Shown here piece by piece: positions 60,730 through 64,000 of a DNA stretch of 64,000 nucleotides. Source of the stretch: Actinoallomurus liliacearum (GTDB taxonomy: Bacteria > Actinomycetota > Actinomycetes > Streptosporangiales > Streptosporangiaceae); the NCBI RefSeq assembly GCF_039542035.1, contig NZ_BAABHJ010000032.1:62001-126000 (forward strand), read 5' to 3'. The position numbers and the translations under genes were made by a program. The number at the start of each line of letters is the position of its first letter. Position 1 is the first letter of the stretch. The notes beneath the pieces are model-generated. The model searched no databases, was not told where the DNA came from, and was given only the letters and a program-made list of their open reading frames with translations.

Positions 60730-61599
60730 TCATCGAGGAGCGGCATCGCCGGCGACGACCTCCTTGCGCGCGCGTTCCTGGTCTGAGTGGTGTTTCAGGA
60801 CGACGCCCAGGGTGGCGGCGATCTCCTCCCCGTCGAGCCGGTCGAGGCCGAGCGCCAGCAGGGTACGGGCCCAGTCGACGCTCTCGGCGATGCTCGGCGG
60901 CTTCTTCAGCTCCAGTTCGCGCAGGACCGCGACCACCTGGGCGAGCCTGGCGGCCAGGGCCTCGTCGATGCCGGGCACCCGCGCCCGTACGATGTCGCGC
61001 TCGCGTTCCGGGGACGGGTAGTCCAGGTGCAGGTAGAGGCAGCGCCGCTTGAGCGCCTCGGACAGCTCACGGGTCGCGTTGGAGGTGAGCACGACGAACG
61101 GCCGGCGCGCCGCCGTGATCGTGCCCAGCTCGGGAATGGTCACCTGGAAGTCCGACAGCACCTCCAGGAGCAGCCCCTCGACCTCGACGTCCGCCTTGTC
61201 GATCTCGTCGATCAGCAGGACCGTCGGATCGGTGCGCCGGATCGCGGTCAGCAGCGGCCGTTCCAGCAGGAACTCCTCGCTGAAGATGTCGTCGTGGGTG
61301 GCGCTCCACGACTGGTCGCCGGAAGCCTGGATGCGCAGGAGCTGCTTCTTGTAGTTCCACTCGTAGAGGGCGCGCGCCTCGTCGAGGCCCTCATAGCACT
61401 GGAGCCGTACGAGCCGTGCCTCGGTGATGGCGGCGACGGCCTTGGCCAGCTCCGTCTTGCCCACTCCGGCGGGGCCCTCCACCAGCAGCGGCTTGCCGAG
61501 GGCGGCGGCGAGGTAGACGGTCGTGGCGATCGCGTCGTCGGCCAGGTAGTCCACGGCCGCGAGACCCTCACGGACGTCGACGGGCGAGCTGAAGGTCAT
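60730..61599 (-). CDS. MoxR-family AAA+ ATPase
   Basis: 289 residues from ATG 61599. Walker A EGPAGVGKTELAKA, Walker B VLLIDEIDKAD, sensor 1 VLTSNATRELSEALKRRC and a C-terminal lid domain. The YEGLDEARALYEWNYKKQLL segment is typical of the CoxD/MoxR group that pairs with CoxE-like VWA proteins. It works as a hexamer with the VWA partner encoded just downstream. In Cox systems it activates carbon monoxide dehydrogenase, but no such genes are in this window. Confidence 0.94.
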   Translation of the reverse strand: MTFSSPVDVREGLAAVDYLADDAIATTVYLAAALGKPLLVEGPAGVGKTELAKAVAAITEARLVRLQCYEGLDEARALYEWNYKKQLLRIQASGDQSWSATHDDIFSEEFLLERPLLTAIRRTDPTVLLIDEIDKADVEVEGLLLEVLSDFQVTIPELGTITAARRPFVVLTSNATRELSEALKRRCLYLHLDYPSPERERDIVRARVPGIDEALAARLAQVVAVLRELELKKPPSIAESVDWARTLLALGLDRLDGEEIAATLGVVLKHHSDQERARKEVVAGDAAPR

Positions 61600-61731
61600 C
61601 TACGCTCCAGGCCAGAGAACGAACCGAACCGCGTTCGAACCTACCCCACGCCGTTCGCCCCTCGAATCCCGTGAGAACGATCACCGTGGGGACCGGTGCG
61701 CACAGTGTGGCCGAATCGCCAGGATAGGGAC

Positions 61732-62598
61732 ATGACCGTACGACGCGCATTGGTCCTCGGCGGTGGCGGAGTGGCGGGGATCGCCTGGGAGACGGGCGTG
61801 CTCGTGGGCCTGGCCGACGCGGGCGTCGACCTACTCGGCGCCGATCTGATCGTCGGGACGTCGGCCGGATCGGCCGTCACCGCCCAGGTGAGCAGTGGCC
61901 TGCCGCTGGAGGACCTGTTCCGGCGGCAGGTCGACCCCGCGCTGCAGGCACGGGAGATCCCCGCCGAGTTTGATCTGCCCACCTACGTCACGACGATCGC
62001 AGGGGTCATCGCGGGAGCGGAGGACGCCCTGGAGATGCGTCGCCGTGTCGGTGCCTGGGCGCGGGAGGTTCCCACGGTCCCGGAGAAGGAACGGCAGGAG
62101 GCCATCGCGTCACGTCTGCCGTCGTTCGACTGGCCGGAACGCCCGATCGCCATCGTCGCCGTCGACGCGGAGACGGGTGAGCGGCGGATCTTCGATCCCG
62201 AGTCCGGCGTCGACCTGGTCGACGCGGTCGCGGCCAGCTGCGCCGTACCCGGAATCTGGCCCCCGGCCTCCATCGACGGCCGCCGGTACGTCGACGGCGG
62301 CGCCCACTCCAACGAGAACGCCGACCTCGCGTTGGGATACGACCGCGTGCTGATCGTGTCCCCCATGCCGGCCGGCTCCCCGGTTCCGCCCTGGGGCGGC
62401 GGGCTGGGCGAGAACGTCGAGGCCCTGCGCCACCGGGGCTCCACCGTCACCGTCATCCACCCCGACGAGGCGTCCCTCGCCGCGATGGGCACCAACCCCC
62501 TCGATCCGTCGGTCCGGGAGGCCGCGGCCCACGCGGGCCGCGGCCAGGGCCGCCGCGAGGCCGACCGCACCGCCGACGGATGGCGATCGGCCGGTTAG
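61732..62598 (+). CDS. Patatin-like phospholipase
   Basis: 288 residues from ATG 61732 (AGGATAGGGA upstream). Patatin features: Gly-rich oxyanion loop LVLGGGGVAGIAWETG, nucleophile Ser in IVGTSAGSAVTAQ and catalytic Asp in YVDGGAHSNENADLA. It hydrolyses acyl esters of lipids, probably in the cytoplasm or at the membrane since there is no signal peptide. It is divergent from moxR with 132 bp between. Single gene. Confidence 0.93.
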   Translation: MTVRRALVLGGGGVAGIAWETGVLVGLADAGVDLLGADLIVGTSAGSAVTAQVSSGLPLEDLFRRQVDPALQAREIPAEFDLPTYVTTIAGVIAGAEDALEMRRRVGAWAREVPTVPEKERQEAIASRLPSFDWPERPIAIVAVDAETGERRIFDPESGVDLVDAVAASCAVPGIWPPASIDGRRYVDGGAHSNENADLALGYDRVLIVSPMPAGSPVPPWGGGLGENVEALRHRGSTVTVIHPDEASLAAMGTNPLDPSVREAAAHAGRGQGRREADRTADGWRSAG

Positions 62599-62677
62599 GA
62601 AACCGGACCGGACCGCCGCGCGGCCGGCAAGCCGCGCGGCCGCCTGGGACGCCCCGGCACGGGTTCGCGAGCCACGG

Positions 62678-62764
62678 TCAGGCGACCAGGCGCAGCCAGA
62701 CGGCCGCGAGTGCGGCGTGACCGGCCGGCGTCGGGTGCACGCCGTCCGCCGGGGGAAGGGGGTT
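62678..62764 (-). pseudogene. 3' fragment of an SGNH/GDSL hydrolase gene
   Basis: The minus strand reads PPADGVHPTPAGHAALAAVWLRLVA and then TGA. This is the block V end (DGxHPTxxGH with catalytic Asp/His) of an SGNH hydrolase. Nothing of the rest of the gene is present: directly upstream is the stop of the monooxygenase gene. It is a 28-codon relic joined to the 3' end of its neighbour by deletion or insertion. Confidence 0.7.
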
Positions 62765-64000
62765 TCACGCCGGAGTGCCGAACCAACGGGCGGCGGCCCG
62801 CTCGAACGCTTCACGATCAGGGTCGCGATCACTCGCCCAGGCGACCATGCCGTCGGGCCGGACGAGCACGGCCCCGAATCCCAGGTCGTTCCTCGCCCGT
62901 CCGGCCACATACCGGATCCGGCTCTCCCAGCCCATCGCCGGACCGTGCAGGCGTCGGTCGACGCTGAAGTCGAGCGCGACACCTCGTCCGTCCCGCATCA
63001 GGTCGCCGAGGCGAGTGCCGTCCCCGAGACGAAAGTCCGGAGCGCTGCGCCCCACCAGCGGCTGCTCGCCGCCGAGGTCGTAGCGGATCGACGATCCCGA
63101 GGCTCGCTCGAACACGTAGGTGGTTCCGTCGCGGGTCCCGATCAGGTCGCGGATCACTCCGTGGATCGCGTGGGCATACGGGTCCGGCCTCATGGCCGCC
63201 GCCTGGGCGCGCGCCCAGTCGAGCACCGCCGCCCCGACCGGATGGCGCTCGCGGGGGTAGCTGTCGACGAGTCCGTCCGGCGCGTACCCGCGCACGGTCG
63301 CCGCGAGCTTCCAACCCAGGTTCATGGCGTCGCCGATGCCGAGGTTGAGTCCCTGCCCGCCGAGGGGAGAGTGGATGTGAGCGGCGTCGCCCGCGAGCAG
63401 GACGCGCCCCTGCCGGTAGGTCGTCGTCTGCTTCGCCCGGTCGGTGAAGGTCGAGACGAGATGGACGTCGCTCAGCGTCACGTCGGTGCCGGATACCCGG
63501 CGCAGGACCGACTGGAGATGTTCGCGGGTCGGCCGCTGCGAGCGATCGAACGCGCCGCCGTCGAAATCCAGCATGCCGACGTACTCTTTCGCGGGCGGCC
63601 GGAGGTAGATGCCCGTCGGCGTCAGGTTGAACCCGAGGCGCAGCTTCTCGGGATCGGCGATGGCGGCGAGCATGACGTAGCCGGTGAACTGCGGCTCGGT
63701 GCCGACGAAGTCGAAGCCCGCGAGCCCGCGCACCGCGCTGCGTCCGCCATCGCAGCCGACGAGCCAGCGCGCCGCGTACTCCTGCTCGCCGACTCGCGCG
63801 ACCACGGTCTCGTCGTCCTGCGCGATGGCTGAGACCGTGACGCCGCGCCTGACCTCCACGCCGAGCGCGGCGGCCCGCTCGGACAGCACCGTCTCGACCG
63901 CTTCGAGGTTCGTCATCACGCCGTCCAGCGCCGGGCCGGCGAGGCGGAACGGCAGGGCGGCGAGATCGACCCTGGCCGGATCGAGCATCATGCCGGCGAA
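62765..64000 (-). CDS. FAD-dependent aromatic hydroxylase (PheA/TfdB-like), 5' end outside window
   Basis: At least 411 residues; the frame is open to the window edge (..FAGMMLDPARVDL), so the N-terminal FAD GxGxxG part lies outside. Visible: LVGCDGGRSAVRGLAGFDFVG (DG motif), GRVLLAGDAAHIHSPLGGQGLNLGIGDAMNLGWKLA (GD motif), PRERHPVGA, and a C-terminal thioredoxin-like domain ending in VRPDGMVAWASD. This is the PgaE/RdmE type known from antibiotic and aromatic degradation. No polyketide genes accompany it here. Substrate unknown. Confidence 0.9.
   Translation of the reverse strand, partial: FAGMMLDPARVDLAALPFRLAGPALDGVMTNLEAVETVLSERAAALGVEVRRGVTVSAIAQDDETVVARVGEQEYAARWLVGCDGGRSAVRGLAGFDFVGTEPQFTGYVMLAAIADPEKLRLGFNLTPTGIYLRPPAKEYVGMLDFDGGAFDRSQRPTREHLQSVLRRVSGTDVTLSDVHLVSTFTDRAKQTTTYRQGRVLLAGDAAHIHSPLGGQGLNLGIGDAMNLGWKLAATVRGYAPDGLVDSYPRERHPVGAAVLDWARAQAAAMRPDPYAHAIHGVIRDLIGTRDGTTYVFERASGSSIRYDLGGEQPLVGRSAPDFRLGDGTRLGDLMRDGRGVALDFSVDRRLHGPAMGWESRIRYVAGRARNDLGFGAVLVRPDGMVAWASDRDPDREAFERAAARWFGTPA

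Noticed and set aside
28808..63991. Aromatic hydroxylases (28.8 and 62.8 kb) as part of an antibiotic gene cluster
   Set aside because: No polyketide synthase, peptide synthetase or cyclase genes are present. PobA belongs to the pca route, and the other enzyme stands alone.
1..64000. tRNA, rRNA, riboswitch, insertion sequence or prophage
   Set aside because: I found no cloverleaf, rRNA, transposase, integrase or phage structural gene. A small structured RNA could still be missed by eye.

Overview
The window is chromosomal DNA of a high-GC Gram-positive actinomycete. Coding density is high, GC content is very high in both genes and spacers, GTG (and one TTG) starts are common, and many neighbouring genes overlap by ATGA or GTGA. 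The mix of KstR2-type steroid genes, a full pca set and Tat-exported enzymes suggests Streptosporangiales/Thermomonosporaceae or a close relative, but the family is inferred. I found no tRNA, rRNA, insertion sequence, prophage or CRISPR array.

Layout. 1-7.4 kb: membrane and envelope genes, comprising two tandem esterase-like membrane proteins (one without catalytic residues), a degenerate PAP2-like protein, a flippase-like protein, a NarL-type two-component pair, a collapsed MMPL transporter and small membrane proteins. 7.5-12.1 kb: a MarR-regulated operon in which an MFS exporter, a triple-repeat protein and a YceI protein all carry the same kind of carboxypeptidase-regulatory-like beta-sandwich module. 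12.2-27.2 kb: the KstR2 regulon for steroid C/D-ring (HIP) degradation: two SDRs, echA20, ipdA, ipdB, ipdC, two acyl-CoA dehydrogenases, ipdF, kstR2 and fadA6. It is split by a block holding an RLIG1-like RNA ligase, a DUF6300 protein and a DnaE polymerase. The two divergent promoters of the regulon carry nearly identical palindromes.

27.2-36.7 kb: a spermidine-synthase-like methyltransferase, then the 4-hydroxybenzoate/protocatechuate route: pobA, an IclR regulator, and pcaI-J-H-G-B-D-C as one overlapping seven-gene operon. A frameshifted lysE and a heptad-repeat coiled-coil gene sit among them. The same 15-bp palindrome type lies upstream of pcaI and pobA. 36.8-50.9 kb: mostly housekeeping genes (epimerase, PgeF-like, HrpA, AlkZ-like winged helix, cydAB, SPOUT methyltransferase, ABC exporter, two NTF2-like proteins, Uma2).

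51-56.7 kb: TetR with a divergent Baeyer-Villiger monooxygenase and three tandem 14-bp operator boxes, a Tat-exported phospholipase C, and a Tat-exported type II (covalent-FAD) cholesterol oxidase whose promoter overlaps a KstR2-consensus-like site. 56.7-64 kb: HAD hydrolase, Rv2629/baeRF-like protein, DUF1360, a VWA-MoxR pair, patatin, a fragment of an SGNH hydrolase, and a FAD aromatic hydroxylase cut by the window end.

Together the window encodes two ring-degrading routes, sterol entry plus the HIP end-steps, and protocatechuate. Each has its own regulator and visible candidate operators. The least explained element is the MarR operon built around shared cytoplasmic beta-sandwich modules.
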